Positions 32,305 to 43,995 are shown, counted from the stretch's first letter. The stretch: DNA of 64,000 bases from Ovis canadensis (GCF_042477335.2 NC_091250.1:61635384-61699383), one strand, 5' to 3'. Notes: generated by a model from the sequence alone, not told the origin. Translations and numbers: made by a program.

Positions 32305-32890
32305 TGTGTACATTAAGCAGTAACTCCCTGTTCTCTCCTTCCCCAGTCCCTAGGGAAGTTCTGCTGTCTGTCTCCATGAATTTTATTACTCTAGGTAGCT
32401 CCTTTAAGTGGAATCATAGAGTATTTGCCTTTTTGTGACTTTCTTAGCATAATACCTTCAAGGTTCATCCATGCTTATTTCAGAATTTCCTTCCTTTTTA
32501 AAGCTGAATGATATTCTGTTGCATGTCTATATCCCATTTTATTTATTCATTTATCTTTTGATAGGCATTTGGGTTGCTTTTAGCTATTGTGAATGCTGCT
32601 GCTTATGAATGCATGTTACAGTTATCTCCTCAAGGTCCTCTTTAAATTCTTTTTGGTATATACCCAGAAGTAGAATTGCTGAATTTTATGGTAATTCTTT
32701 TTAATGTTTTGAGAAGCTTCCATACTGTTTTTCATAGCAGCTATACCATCTTACATTCTTATCAACAGTGCACAGGGATCATATTTCTTCACATCCTGCC
32801 AACAATTGTCATTGTCTATTTTATGTAGTAGCCATACTTGTGGGTATGAGATGGTTTCCTTGTGCATTTCCCTGATGTCAGTTTCTTTTT

Positions 32891-33308
32891 CTTGACTTGA
32901 TGCCTTATCTTCAGTCCTGCTCTCTTGCTATAGCTCTTAACAAGTCTGTCAGTTTCTTGAAGGTTTTTGTTTTCCAAATGTACCAAAGAATTTTTTATTG
33001 GCTCTCTATAGGTTTTGGAGGCCAAAGACTTTTCTGACAGCATGTTATAAAGTTTCATTTAGGCAGTCAGTTTCACATGAAGCAGTAGAATAGCTGATTC
33101 AAGACAGCGAGGGTGAGAAAGCCGATTCACTTTGGCTCTAGAATGTCTGCTCCTCAGAGCTATCTTTGAAGTAGGTTTGCCTTCTTACAGTGAATATTTG
33201 TTAAGATTTTAGTTATTGCTTTTTATAATGTTGGCAAATTTTGGTATGCTCCAAGAGGCTCTGAGTGACTGAAGTGTGGGTGGTGGTCTTTAAAACCTTC
33301 CATCTCTC
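32891..33308. other. intergenic, unassigned
   Basis: No gene or named repeat. Confidence 0.3.
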
Positions 33309-33510
33309 ATGGGCTTCCCTGATGGCTCAGCAGGTAAAGAATCTGCCTGCCATACAGGAGACACAGGTTTGATTCTGAATCAGAAAGATTCCCCTGGAGA
33401 AGGAAATGGCAACCCACTCCAGTGCTCTTGCCTAAAAAATCCCATTGACGGAGGAGATGGCTAGCTAAAGCCCAAAGAGTCTGATATGACTGAATGTGAG
33501 CATGCACGTC
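33309..33510 (+). repeat. Bov-tA SINE with (CA)n tail
   Basis: GGGCTTCCCTGATGGCTCAG head, body through CTGATATGACTGAATGTGAG, followed by a (CA)n tract at 33514-33553. Confidence 0.9.
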
Positions 33511-33553
33511 CTCACACACAGACACGCACACACACACACAGACATACACACAT

Positions 33554-33744
33554 ATTATGAAGGAAGACGTCCTGTGACCATCTAAGGGAAATCACTCCAG
33601 GAAGGGTGCACAATAAGTGCAAAACCCTACGGCAGGAACTTGCCTGAGTCCCCTGACCACAGCAAGGCAAGGCGGCCAGTGGAGCTGGAGCACTGCTGAG
33701 AGGGGTGGGAATAGGGCGGTAACCATGGTGATTAAAGGGGCTGC
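33554..33744. other. intergenic, unassigned
   Basis: Nothing recognised. Confidence 0.3.
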
Positions 33745-34203
33745 TCCTTTCCTAGGGCTGCCATAGCAAGTACCACACTGAGTGGCTTAAAACAATGACG
33801 ATGTGCTGTCTCATAGTTCTGGAGGTTAGATGGTCAAAAGCAAGATGTTGGCAGTGTGGGCTCCTTCCAGAGACCATGAGGGGGAGTCCATCCCATGCTC
33901 CTCACCTAGCTCCCGGTGGCTGTGGGCAGTCCTTGGCATTCCTTGGCTTGTGGGTACATCACTCCCATGCGTGCCGCTGCCTCCACGTGTGTGGCGTGCT
34001 CCCTGTGCATGTCTGTGCCCTAATTTCTCTCTTCTTATGCAGACACGAGTCATACTGGGTTAAGGGCCCTCCCTACTCCAATATGACCTCATCTTAAGTA
34101 ATTACATCAGTAGCCTCCCTATGTCCCCAAATAAGGGCATGTTCTGAGGTACTGGAGTTCGAGCTTCAACAAATCTTTTTGGGAAACACAATTCAACCAA
34201 TAA
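33745..34203 (-). mobile_element. MaLR (MLT1-type) LTR fossil
   Basis: Reverse LTR: CTAGGGCTGCCATAGCAAGT, GTGGCTTAAAACAATG, AGTTCTGGAGGTTAGATGG, CCTCATCTTAAGTAATTAC, GGGAAACACAATTCAACCAA. Near-complete solo LTR of ancient eutherian age. Confidence 0.75.
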
Positions 34204-34494
34204 CAAAGGCAAAACTTTGCTGAACTAGGGAGTTAAAAAAATGCATTATTTTAACCATAAGAGAGCAGAGCCCTCATACTAGATAGAGGTCCAGAGACCA
34301 TACAACTGCAGCTTCCCTGGAGCCTAGAAGTTTAAAGGTCTGAGAACCAGAGTGATCAATGAAGCCAGAAGTCAAAGGCCAAAGGAACACTTGGCAAGCC
34401 CACAGACCCCTACCTATATGAGTCACGGGAAGGGGGCAGGGGTGGTCCACTGTTCCAACATGTACCAGAGCCTATTCTTTAACGGGTGGGCTGA
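34204..34494. other. intergenic, unassigned
   Basis: Nothing recognised. Confidence 0.3.
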
Positions 34495-34712
34495 AGTGTG
34501 GCATGGTAGAGTAGATGTCAGGAGCAAGGACTGCCTAGGTTCAAATTCAAGTGTTATGTGATCTTAGGCAAGTTACTTTTCCTCTTTGTTTCTTGGTTTC
34601 TTTATCTGAAAATTGAGGAAACAATGTAATCTATCTCAAAGGGTAATCATGAGGATTATATCTGTCAACCCAGAAAAAGAGCTTAGAACCTTAGTGGGGT
34701 GCCTGGCCCCTC
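34495..34712 (+). repeat. MIR, near full length
   Basis: GTGTGGCATGGTAGAGTAG, GACTGCCTAGGTTCAAATTC, ATCTTAGGCAAGTTACTTTT, TATCTGAAAATTGAGG, CATGAGGATTATATCTGTC, GGGGTGCCTGGC. Confidence 0.85.
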
Positions 34713-35286
34713 ATCACTGACCTCCACAGGTTAGTAGATCCTCCCCTGGCTGGGGCCGGGAGTTAGTCCTGCTCAGATGCTCCTTTCCAAGTGGGAAGAT
34801 GGTTAATTCAAATGGAAGTTGAAAAGAGGCTAATGAAGATGGAGATGCTATTTTCAGAGGCTTGGGCAGAGTGAAGGGAACCAACAGAGGATTATGAAAC
34901 ACCCGAGGACCAGCAAGAACAGGATGCTAGAAGAGGGGAGAGGGGGTTTGTGGATATGAGTGTGGAAGGGACTGAGGCCGCCTTCCAGGTGCTGTAGCCG
35001 TGGGGAGAGGAAGTAGTGCTGCCAAGTCAAGGCTGGCAGGGAGGGAGTGAAGGAGCAGCACCTTCTGCCTCCCTCTCCTTCAGCTTCCCATTCTCTGCTG
35101 GTGATTTCCCATTCCTCTGCTGGTAATTTCCCTTTCCTCTGCTGGTGACTTCCCAGCATGCATTTTCCCCTGACTAAACCCAACTGGAAGCCAAAGGGCA
35201 GAGGAATCCAGCAGATTCCAGGTCCTAGAAGGACAGAGGATGGGTCTAGGGTAAATACAGAATTAACAGCCCCTCTACCCAACATG
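34713..35286. other. intergenic with a 22-bp x3 minisatellite
   Basis: 35084-35156 holds three copies of a unit like TTCCCATTCCTCTGCTGGTGA. The rest is unassigned; the 162-codon minus-strand frame at 34854-35342 has no domain. Confidence 0.5.
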
Positions 35287-35490
35287 AGGCTTCCCAGGTG
35301 GCACCAGGAGTAAAGGATCCATCTGCAATGCAGGAGATGCAAGAAATAAGGGCTCAGTCCGGATCAGGAAGATCCCCTGGAGGAAATGGCAATCCTCTTC
35401 ACACTCTTACCTGGAGAATTCCATGGACAGAGGAGCCTGGTGGGCTACAGCCCATAGGGTCGCAAAAGTTGGAGTTGAGTACACGCACAC
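35287..35490 (+). repeat. Bov-tA SINE
   Basis: GAGGCTTCCCAGGTGGCACC head, then ATGGACAGAGGAGCCTGGTG and a CACA-rich tail. Confidence 0.88.
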
Positions 35491-35884
35491 ACATCCCCCA
35501 CAAAGACTGTTTCTTATTGGGAATCCAGGGCAACATATTGAAAGTGTATGTTCCCTGAGCCACATCAACTGGAGCTCACCCCAAATTTCATGTGCTCCCT
35601 ATGGAGCAGCTCAGGGTCTCCTGACTACTTTGGGCCAGCGGACTGGCAGCAGAGGGGATGCATCACATTCTGGCCCAAGCAGTTAGGAGCCAGTGGGACT
35701 CCTCCATCTCTCTCTCCCTCTCACACAGAGAGACTGTGGAGGCCACAGTTTCAAGACAGTGCAGCTTCAAGATGGAAGAGGAATGACCACCCTGCATCAG
35801 ATTTAGCCTCAGAAAGAAGAAACTCTTTCCTGGGGTAAGCCTGTGAGATTTGGGGATGGAGTATAATCCATCAGTCCCAACATG
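35491..35884. other. intergenic, unassigned
   Basis: Nothing recognised. Confidence 0.3.
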
Positions 35885-36062
35885 CAGAAGAAGATGAGGA
35901 CTGCCCTGATGGTCCAGCGGCTAAGACTCTGCGCTTGCAATGCAGGGGGCCCAAGTTCGATCCTTGGTCAGGGAGCTATATCCCTCATACTACAACTAAG
36001 AGTTTGTGTGCCACAGCTAACACCTGGAGCCCCAGATAAATAAACATTAAAAAAAAAAAAAG
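35885..36062 (+). repeat. CHR-type tRNA-derived SINE
   Basis: GACTGCCCTGATGGTCCAGC, GCAATGCAGGGGGC, AAGTTCGATCCTTGGTC, (ATAA)n and poly(A) tail. Confidence 0.85.
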
Positions 36063-37243
36063 GAGGAGGCGATGACCCAGGCCAGGAGGTGCCCTGGGGA
36101 GTGGAGAAAATATCCCTGATGAGACTTGGAAATATGCTGGAAAGAACTTAAAAGAAAAGAAATCACCCCACCCACCTCTATCCCAGAAGGCCCCTGGACA
36201 TCGACTGTTTCCTGGGATCCTACCTGTGTCCTCTGAGTGAGTGGGCCTCAAGAAGGAGAGCTTAGGGGCAAGGACTAGGGGGACTGAAGGTGCAAAGTGG
36301 AGATGGGGAGCAATAAACCAGGGTCTCAGTTTCCTGGGTGGGGAGGGTAGAAGTAGGAGAGGGGAGGGGTACTTCCCTGGAGTCCTCAGCCTGGCAAAGG
36401 CTCTAATTAGAAACGACACGATTCAACAATGAAGCATTTTTTCTCTTAAGGAGCTGAGGTGCTGAGGTAAATATATCCTTTGAAGATCTGTTTGTGCCAT
36501 GAACATCAAAGAGTAAGGAGGGTCCCTCTCTGAAATTTAAATGTAAGGCTTTACCTCTCAACAGCTTGCTGCTGTTTCAAATTAATGCCTAGAACATCAC
36601 AGGATTCACAGAGGAAGCAGGAGGCCAGATGCATGAGCTGTGCCCAGAGGGAGCAGGCGGCTGGGGCAAGTCCGGGGGTGAACATCCACACGGGCCAGCA
36701 ATAGGACAGCTGGGCCCATGTCTGGTCAGAGCCCGGAGTCTAGGGGGACCCAGGGGTCGGTGGTGGGGCTCTTGGCCCTGGAAGCCCCACACAGAGAGAT
36801 TCAGACCCAGAGACAGAGGTCTGTCGGCAGGACCTGTCAGCTCAGTCAGCCTTGGCCTGGGTCTTGGGGCTGAGAACTTGGTTGGGGACCTCACAGGACC
36901 CTGACATGGGCAGCGGGCAATGTCAACATGGAGAAAGTGAGGCGAGGCTGAGAGAAGGCACCAGGAGAGGACAATTCTCAACCGAGTGTGGGAGCTGGGT
37001 CAGATCCTTGCCCAGCAGGGAAATGCGAGGCTCAGCTGGCACATCCCTCAGGCTCCTAACTGAGACGGTGGGTGCATGGCCATTGCCCAACACAGCCATC
37101 AGAACCAGGGTACTGATGCGGAAAAGATGCCAAGGCTTAGGCCACACCCCAAACCACTTCAGTCGGAGTCCCAGTGGCCCGGTGGTCCCAGGTATGTATA
37201 AAGCGTCCCAGTGATTCTCAGGTGCAGTCAGGCTATGTGAGGC
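36063..37243. other. intergenic, moderately GC-rich, unassigned
   Basis: No gene or named repeat. Overlapping frames on both strands at 36589-37214 (90-130 codons) have no recognisable domain and no splice or start context that stands out. Confidence 0.35.
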
Positions 37244-37418
37244 CAGGGGTTCTCAGTGTGGGGCCCCCAGGTCAGCAGCAGCCCCTAGAAATTTGTTGAG
37301 AATGCAGATTCTCAGGCCTTGCCCTATTGCATCACAGACTCTGGGGGTGGGACCTGGTGAGCTGTTTCAGTGAGTCCTCCAGGTGATTCTCACAGACACT
37401 GAGGTTGGAGAACCGCAG
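37244..37418 (+). mobile_element. MER5A-type hAT MITE
   Basis: Starts CAGGGGTTCTCAGTGTGG and ends with the inverted match GTTGGAGAACCGCAG. Interior GAAATTTGTTGAGAATGCAG, CAGACTCTGGGGGTGGGACC and CCTCCAGGTGATTCTCACAG follow the MER5A consensus as I remember it. Confidence 0.75.
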
Positions 37419-38559
37419 CATTTTGGAGGCAGAAAGAACCGCCTGTCTGTCTGTCTCTCTCCTGTGCAGACCGACTCTCTGCAGCAATAATCGTAGCAGC
37501 AGATGCTGTGTTCTGGCCGCAGAGAGCTCTGACGGTCCTATCCAGTCTCTGAGGCAGGGGCTTTATTTCTCTCCAACATAATCTGGAAATAGCCCGGCAA
37601 GTGACGATGCAAAGAAAGGAGGGGACGGACGGCTGTGTTGTGTGTTGGTAGCCTCTGTCTTCTCCTCGGGCCCTTGTGGTCTCTCAAGAGCAGCATCACT
37701 CTGGCAGGTTCTGGGTGGGTTGCTAAGGGAGGCTAAACTGCTCTGCTTCTCCCCAGTGGGCTGTGCCTTTGAAAGAGACCCAGCTGTTCCATTTCAGCTC
37801 AGCTTCAATTTCCCTCCCAGCCGGGTAGCTCCCCTGCCTGATTTGGAGCAGATGATCTGGTAGCTGCAGATTCTGCACCCCTTCTCGGGACTGAGGGCCC
37901 CCTCTGCCCTGATCAGAGAGATACAGAAGAAAGTGCTAAGGAGTACAGCGAGGCCTGGGAAACTGCCTGCCTTGGTCTCCCCACGCCAAATGCACAGTGA
38001 AGCAGGAAAGGGTAGCCGAGGAGAAGGGAGTATGAATCCATTCTCTCCAGAAACTTCTATCAGCACTATATGAGTCAGGATTCTCTGGAGAAACAAAACC
38101 AAGAGGAGATTTTATATGTATAAGATATTCTGAGAGAATAATACATAGGAGCAGAGGAAAGTGAAGAAGAGAAACAGAGCTCCAATAGCATAGGAATTCC
38201 TGGTGCCAGGAACATTTCAGCTCTCCCCTTCTTGTGATTTTCTTATAAGAGCAATCCAATTCCAGCAGTTTGCTTGATATGTGTATATTAGATTTCTGTT
38301 GTCAGCATGTCAAAAGGCCTGAGTTATACAAGGAAGGAACTGGGCTGGGTGGGGGCAGGGCAGGCAAGGCCCCCAGGCCCACCATGCAAGGAGGAGTCAC
38401 CAGACTCCTGCAAGAGCAGAGCTGGCATCAGAAGTGAGCTCCTTCTCACATTCAGTGCCCTTGCCCTTCTTTTCCCTCACTTGTCCTGGCTCTGGGTAGT
38501 AATCCCAGTATTTGGCCACAAATGGAAGTTTTTAATTTGGAGACTCAGAATTGCTCACT
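37419..38559. other. intergenic, mostly unassigned
   Basis: A repeat-like edge at 38070-38110 (GAGTCAGGATTCTCTGGAG, then AAACAAAACCAAGAGG) resembles a common mammalian repeat, family not assigned. Confidence 0.3.
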
Positions 38560-39990
38560 GACTCCTTTGTTTGTTCATTTATTCAACAAACAGTGATTGG
38601 AAGCCTATTGGGTGCCTAATGTTGTGATCAGCACTGGAAGCGGCAACAGATGAAGCTTTGTCCCTGTGGGGCTGACTGTCAGGCCAGAAAGACAAATGCT
38701 AAGAAAGTAATAACTTGACTGATGAATCCTGGAGAAGCAGAAGTATGGGTGTGTTGGTGTATGTAGCTGCAGGATCTGGAGCAGAGGCTTTAACCGAGTG
38801 AAGAGGAACTAAAAAGCCTCTCGATGAAAGTAAAAGAGGAGAGTGAAAAAGTTGGCTTAAAGCTCAACATTCAGAAAATGAAGATCATGGCATCTGGTCC
38901 CATCACTCCATGGGAAATAGATGGAGAAACAGTGGAAACAGTGTCAGACTTTATTTTTTGGGGCTCCAAAATCACTGCAGATGGTGATTGCAGCCATGAA
39001 ATTAAAAGACACTTACTCCTTGGAAGAAAAGTTATGATCAACTTAGATAGCATATTCAAAAGCAGAGACATTACTTTGCTGACTAAGGTCCGTCTAGTCA
39101 AGGCTATGGTTTTTCCAGTGGTCATGTATGGATGTGAGAGTTGGACTGTGAAGAAGGCTGAGCGCCAAAGAATTGATGCTTTTGAACTGTGGTGTTGGAG
39201 AAGACTCTTGAGAGTTCCTTGGACTGCAAGGAGAGCCAACCAGTCCATTCTAAAGGAGATCAACCCTGGGATTTCTTTGGAAGGAATGATACTAAAGCTG
39301 AAACTCCAATACTTTGGCCACCTCATGCAAAGAGTTGACTCATTGGAAAAGACTTTGATGCTGGGAGGGATTGGGAGCAGGAGGAAAAGGGGACGACAGA
39401 GGATGAGATGGCTGGATGGCATCACTGACTCAATGGACGCGAGTCTGAGTGAACTCTGGGAGTTGGTGGACAGGGAGGCCTGGCGTGCTGTAATTCATGG
39501 GGTCGCAGAGTCAGACACGACTGAGCAACTGAACTGAACTGAACTGAAAGATGAATACAGTTCAGATTGCAGAGAGAAAGAGGGAGAGAATGTATATATT
39601 AGAGAAGAGAACATCATCCCAGGTAGAGAGCAGCATATGCTCAAATACTCTCATATCCGTTCGATAAATGCTTGTTCAAAGTCGTCAGGGATTATGGAGA
39701 TAAATTTACCATCCTACCCTCAAGGAATCAACCCTAACAGGGAAGGAACCAGACAAGTTAGGGGACTGTGACCACACAAAGCAATGCACTGTATGGGGTA
39801 TAGAGCAGGCTGTTCAATTCAACCAGAGTGGATAAAGAAAGGCTTCCAGGAGGGGTGGTGCCTGCCTGTGCTGGATTTTGAAAGACAAGTAGACATTTGC
39901 CAGTCAAAGAAGCGATCAGAGCAAGCCAGGAAGAGATCAGCCAGGGAAGAGCCGAGAGGTAAGGAAACACAGGATGATGCTTCAGATGAT
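38560..39990 (-). mobile_element. L2 3' fragment(s), split by BovB
   Basis: 38560-38796 is antisense L2 3' end (ATTCAACAAACAGTGATTGG, GATCAGCACTGGAAGC). 39660-39990 has further antisense L2 (GATAAAGAAAGGCTTCCAGG, AGGTAAGG). BovB lies between at 38797-39549. Confidence 0.6.
38797..39549 (+). mobile_element. BovB LINE, 5' truncated 3' end
   Basis: Sense BovB C-terminal coding part plus tail. An open frame of 237 codons (38824-39537) reads [67 protein letters not shown]. It is transposon coding debris, not a host gene. Ends in GAACTGAACTGAACTGAA. Confidence 0.95.
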
Positions 39991-40339
39991 CATTAGATGC
40001 CCAGGTTAGCCCATGCAACTTAATACAGACCTGAAATGCCATACAGTTGCAAAGAATAACAGTAGAAATAATTCTGCAGTGGAGTAGCACCCTTAGCATC
40101 TTTCATTGAGTCCCACGCACCAATTTTTCTTCCAGGATGAGAACAGATAGCTATTTCTCCAGTGAAACACAGGATGAAACAGTTGGCTTACATCTGAGGA
40201 TTTGTGCTGCATGAAAAAATATACGTCTTTAAACTAGAATGAAATTCAGGGCACCGAGGTATTTTCACCATTAGTCTAAGAAGCAGAAGGAATTGAGATG
40301 GACCAACAAATCTCCAGATTTATGTCTCATAGTTACCGT
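39991..40339. other. intergenic, unassigned
   Basis: Nothing recognised between the two BovB copies apart from the target-site duplication at 40330-40339. Confidence 0.3.
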
Positions 40340-41623
40340 TCTCAAACTACCACACAATTGCACTCATCTCACACGCTAGTAAAGTAATGCTCAAAATTCT
40401 CCAAGCCAGGCTTCAGCAATACGTGAACCGAGAAGTTCCTGATGTTCAAGTTGGTTTTAGAAAAGGCAGAGGAACCAGAGATCAAATTGCCAACATCCAC
40501 TAGATCATCGAAAAAGCAAGAGAGTTCCAGAAAGACATCTATTTCTGCTTTATTGACTATGCCAAAGCCTTTGAGTGTGTGGATCACAATAAAATGTGGA
40601 AAATTCTGAAAGAGATGGGAATACCAGACCACCTGACCTGCCTCTTGAGAAACCTATATGCAGGTCAGGAAGCAACAGTTCGAACTGGACATGGAACAAC
40701 AGACTGGTTGCAAATAGGAAAAGGAGTACGTCAAGGCTGTATATTGTCATCCTGCTTATTTAACTTCTTTGCAGAGTACATCATGAGAAATGCTGGACTG
40801 GAAGAACCACAAGCTGGAATCAAGACTGCCAGGAAAAATATCAACCTCAGATATGCAGATGACACCACCCTTATGGCAGAAAGTGAAGAGGAGCTAAAAA
40901 GCCTCTTGATGAAAGTGAAAGAGGAGTGAAAAAGTTGGCTTAAAGCTCAACATTCAGAAAACGAAGATCATGACATCAGGTCCCATCACTTCATGGGAAA
41001 TAGATGGGGAAACAGTGACAGATTTTATTTTGGGGGGCTCCCAAATCACTGCAGATGGTGATTGCAGCCATGAAATTAAAAGATGCTTACTCCTTGGAAG
41101 AAAAGTTAGGACCAACCTAGACAGCATATTAAAAAGCAGAGACATTACTTTGCCAACAAAGGTCCGTCTAGTCAAGGCTATGGTATTTCCAGTAGTCATG
41201 TATGGATGTGAGAGTTGGACTGTGAAGAAAGCTGAGTGCCGAAGAATTGATGCTTTTGAATTGTGGTGTTGGAGAAGACTCTTGAGAGTCCCTTGGACTA
41301 TAAGGAGATCCAACCAGTCCATTCTAAAGGAGATCGGTCCTGGGTGTTCTTTGGAAGGACTGATGCTGAAGCTGAAACTCCAATACTTTGGCTACCTCAT
41401 GCAAAGAGTTGACTCATTGGAAAAGACTCTGATGCTGGGAGGGATTGGGTGCAGGAGGAGAAGGGGACGACAGAGGATGAGATGGCTGGATGGCATCACT
41501 GACCTGATAGACATGAGTTTGAGTGAACTCCGGGAGTTGGTGATGGACAGGGAGGCCTGGCGTGCTGTGATTCATGGGGTCGCAAAGAGTCGAACACGAC
41601 CGAGCGACTGAACTAACTAGAAC
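40340..41623 (+). mobile_element. BovB LINE, 5' truncated, about 1.28 kb
   Basis: Starts inside the reverse transcriptase (CTCAAACTACCACACAATTG) and runs to the 3' tail. Intact motifs include VRQGCILSSCLFN and LRYADDTTLMAESEEEL (40579-40929), then [18 protein letters not shown] and [14 protein letters not shown] (40970-41611). A two-base deletion near 40925 separates the frames, and a TAG lies near 40501. Target-site duplication TAGTTAC[C/T]GT at 40330-40339 and 41624-41633. Confidence 0.95.
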
Positions 41624-41776
41624 TAGTTACTGTCCTCTCTGGGGCAAGGCTAACTGTAAAGAAAAGCAGGCAATTGTCTACACATTTAAATCATTGTTCT
41701 CTCTGTCTTTCTCTTCTCTTTGACCACCTAGGTATGAAAATTACATATGATGCAATTTTACTATTTGCAGAAAGTG

Positions 41777-41952
41777 ATAGTCACTTAGTTGTGTGCGACT
41801 CTTCGCAACACATGAACTGTAGCCTGCGAAGCTCCTCTGTCCATGGAATTCATCAGGCAAGAATACTGAAGTGGGTAACTGTTCCCTTCTCCAGGGATCA
41901 AACCCAGGTCTCTTGCAGGCAGATTTTTACTGTCTGAGCCATCAAGGAAACT
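41777..41952 (-). repeat. Bov-tA SINE
   Basis: Reverse: GTCACTTAGTTGTGTGCGAC, CAAGAATACTGAAGTGGG, GATCAAACCCAGG, TCTGAGCCATCAAGGAAAC. Confidence 0.88.
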
Positions 41953-41964
41953 CTTTGCAAGCGG

Positions 41965-42130
41965 CACACATAACCTCTTGGAAGAATACAGGCTGGAACC
42001 AGAATGCCAGTTCCACTTTCTGTGTATCCTTGAGCAAGTTACTTCTCTTTTCCTCAGCCTCCTCATCTGTAAAACAGGAATAATAAATGAGAAACAAATG
42101 AGTCGCCAAACACAAAGTGCTTTAGCACGT
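41965..42130 (+). repeat. MIR
   Basis: ATCCTTGAGCAAGTTACTTC, CTCAGCCTCCTCATCTG, AAAACAGGAATAATAAATG. Confidence 0.7.
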
Positions 42131-42248
42131 GATTGCACACAGGAAACGCTTTTAAATAACAGATTTCGTCATTGTTTTCATCGGTCTATTATTTTATGTG
42201 GACTATTTGTTTTTGCAAGTCTTTATTACATTTGTTTCAATATTACTT
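42131..42248. other. intergenic, unassigned
   Basis: Nothing recognised. Confidence 0.3.
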
Positions 42249-42362
42249 CTACTTTATATTTTGGTTTTTGGCCGTAAGGCATGTGAGATCTTAACTCCCC
42301 AAACACACACCTCCTGCATTAGGGAGGCAAATTCTTAGCCACTGGACCACCAGGGAAATCCC
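42249..42362 (-). repeat. CHR-type SINE, partial
   Basis: TAGCCACTGGACCACCAGGG with GGAGGCAAATTCT; only the tRNA-proximal part is present. Confidence 0.75.
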
Positions 42363-42987
42363 TTCATTTGTCTGTTATTTTAAATAGTCTTGGAGTAGCA
42401 GAATTACCACCTTTCAGACACTTTTCTGTTTCTGTGGGAGAGGCAGGAGGGGGCCCGTTTTTGCCCACAGGAGCCATTGTTGAAGGGCTGATGGGGGAGG
42501 AAGATAGGAGACCAAGCCGGGTCAGGGTTTGAGGAATTGGGGGGTAGATTTGAGGGGTATTGAACCCCAGAATGAGAACTCGCCCCATGCCACCTCTGGA
42601 CCAGAGCTCCAGTAGAGATCAAGTATGCTTCATTCCTTGATATTGGTAGTAAGGGGCAGATAAGGTCAGTTGGCCGAGGTACTCCCAGCATCTCTTCATT
42701 TGGTCCATATCTGGGGCAGCTTTGCCCAGAACAAAACACTTTGTCAGGCCTGGCCAGAGGTAACCCCATGGGAGGTGGGTTTGTCTTTGATGTGTAACTC
42801 ATTCCCCAACCATCTCCAATATCCAGTTTGTCCGGTCTTAGCCCTGCAAGTCTAGGATCTTTGTCCTATGAACTCAGCTGTGGCTCCCTCTAACCTGTTC
42901 CTCCCTCCCCCAGCCCATCAAGACCCCAGGCCAAATCCTTCCTCCCCATTCAGACCCTTCAGCCTGAAGTCTTGCTACTCAAGGTGA
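42363..42987. other. intergenic, unassigned
   Basis: Nothing recognised. Confidence 0.3.
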
Positions 42988-43115
42988 CTTCAGCAGCCTT
43001 GACACCACCTGGAAGCTTGTTCAAAATGTGGAATCCTATTGAACAAAATCTGAATTTAATACTTAATAAGATCCTCATGTAACATTATTTGCATGTTACA
43101 GTTTGAGAGACACTG
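42988..43115. mobile_element. MER5A-like hAT MITE remnant
   Basis: CACCACCTGGAAGCTTGTTC and the inverted end CAGTTTGAGAGACACTG. Poorly preserved. Confidence 0.4.
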
Positions 43116-43427
43116 ACTTAAACCTACAAGATGGATTCCTCTTCTGACCTCTTTCCCATGGTCGTTGCCAACCATCTGAAAACTGGCCTCACCAGCTGTA
43201 CCCAGAGAATTATCATCACCTTCTTACCATTGTGCTGGAGTTCATTTCACACTTTCAGCCTCTCCATCCGCTATACATCAGCTGTCCTCTTTCGGCCCTA
43301 CCAGTCTTGAGAGCACACCCCCTTTCCCTTGAATTTCCCATGGCAGCACACAGAACCTCTACTGAAGCCCTGGGCTATTATACTGCAGCACAGCAAAAAA
43401 TAATGATATTATTGTTATAGTTTAAAA
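43116..43427. other. intergenic, unassigned
   Basis: Nothing recognised. Confidence 0.3.
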
Positions 43428-43620
43428 CAGGGGCTCCCAACCTCCAGGATCTAATGCCTATAGATCTGAGGTGGAGCTGATGTAATAATAATAGATATAA
43501 AGTACACAATAAATGTATAAATGAATCGTCCCAAACTCTCCCCTGCTCCCTGTTCCAGTCCGTGGAAAAATTGTCTTCCATGAAACTCGTTCCTGGTGCC
43601 AAAAAGGTTGGGGACCGCTG
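43428..43620. mobile_element. hAT-type MITE with TIRs and 8-bp TSD
   Basis: Ends CAGGGGCTCCCAACC and GGTTGGGGACCGCTG are inverted repeats. Flanks GTTTAAAA (43420-43427) and CTTTGAAA (43621-43628) agree at 6 of 8. The interior ATTGTCTTCCATGAAACTCG with CCTGGTGCCAAAAAGG is a common mammalian MITE. Confidence 0.7.
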
Positions 43621-43776
43621 CTTTGAAATGTATTTTTAATTAAAGTATCACATCAAAATTTAAAAAGTCAATGAAAAGTGAAAAATACTAAAACACAGTA
43701 ATGCCTTGTTCTCCTCCATCCCTGCTTTTGCTCCAGAAAGTCAACCGTTCTAGGATTTTTTCAGGTAAAACTTCCA

Positions 43777-43995
43777 TGGGCTTCTCAGTTAGCTCAGTGG
43801 TAAAGAATCTGCCTGCCAATGCAGGAGACACAAGTTTGATCCCTGGGTGGGGAAGATCCTCTGGGGAAGGAAATAGAAACCCACTCCAGTATTCTTGCCT
43901 GGGAAATCCCGTGGACAGAGGAGCATGGTGGGCTACAATCCATGGGGTCTCAAAAGAGCTGGACGCAACTGAGCAGCTAAGCAACAATAAGCTTC
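43777..43995 (+). repeat. Bov-tA SINE
   Basis: GGGCTTCTCAGTTAGCTCAG head, GTTTGATCCCTGGGTGGGG box, GGACAGAGGAGCATGGTGGG body. Confidence 0.9.

Larger units (their letters stand above)
31205..32890 (-). mobile_element. L1M (older) split by a younger L1
   Basis: The outer element is 31205-31371 (TGGTAAAATGTACATAACAT, CATCCACATTGCTGTGCAAC) and 32315-32890 (AGTAACTCCCTGTTCTCTCC, GGTATATACCCAGAAGTAG, TGGGTATGAGATGGTTTCC). It is the antisense of an L1 ORF2 end and 3' UTR. Confidence 0.8.

Noticed and set aside
36589-37214. Frames of 90-130 codons on both strands in GC-richer sequence
   Set aside because: GC-rich sequence keeps frames open by chance; no CpG island of promoter density, no splice pattern, no domain.
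38824-39537. 237-codon frame as a novel protein
   Set aside because: It is the BovB C-terminal coding end and ends in the BovB 3' tail.
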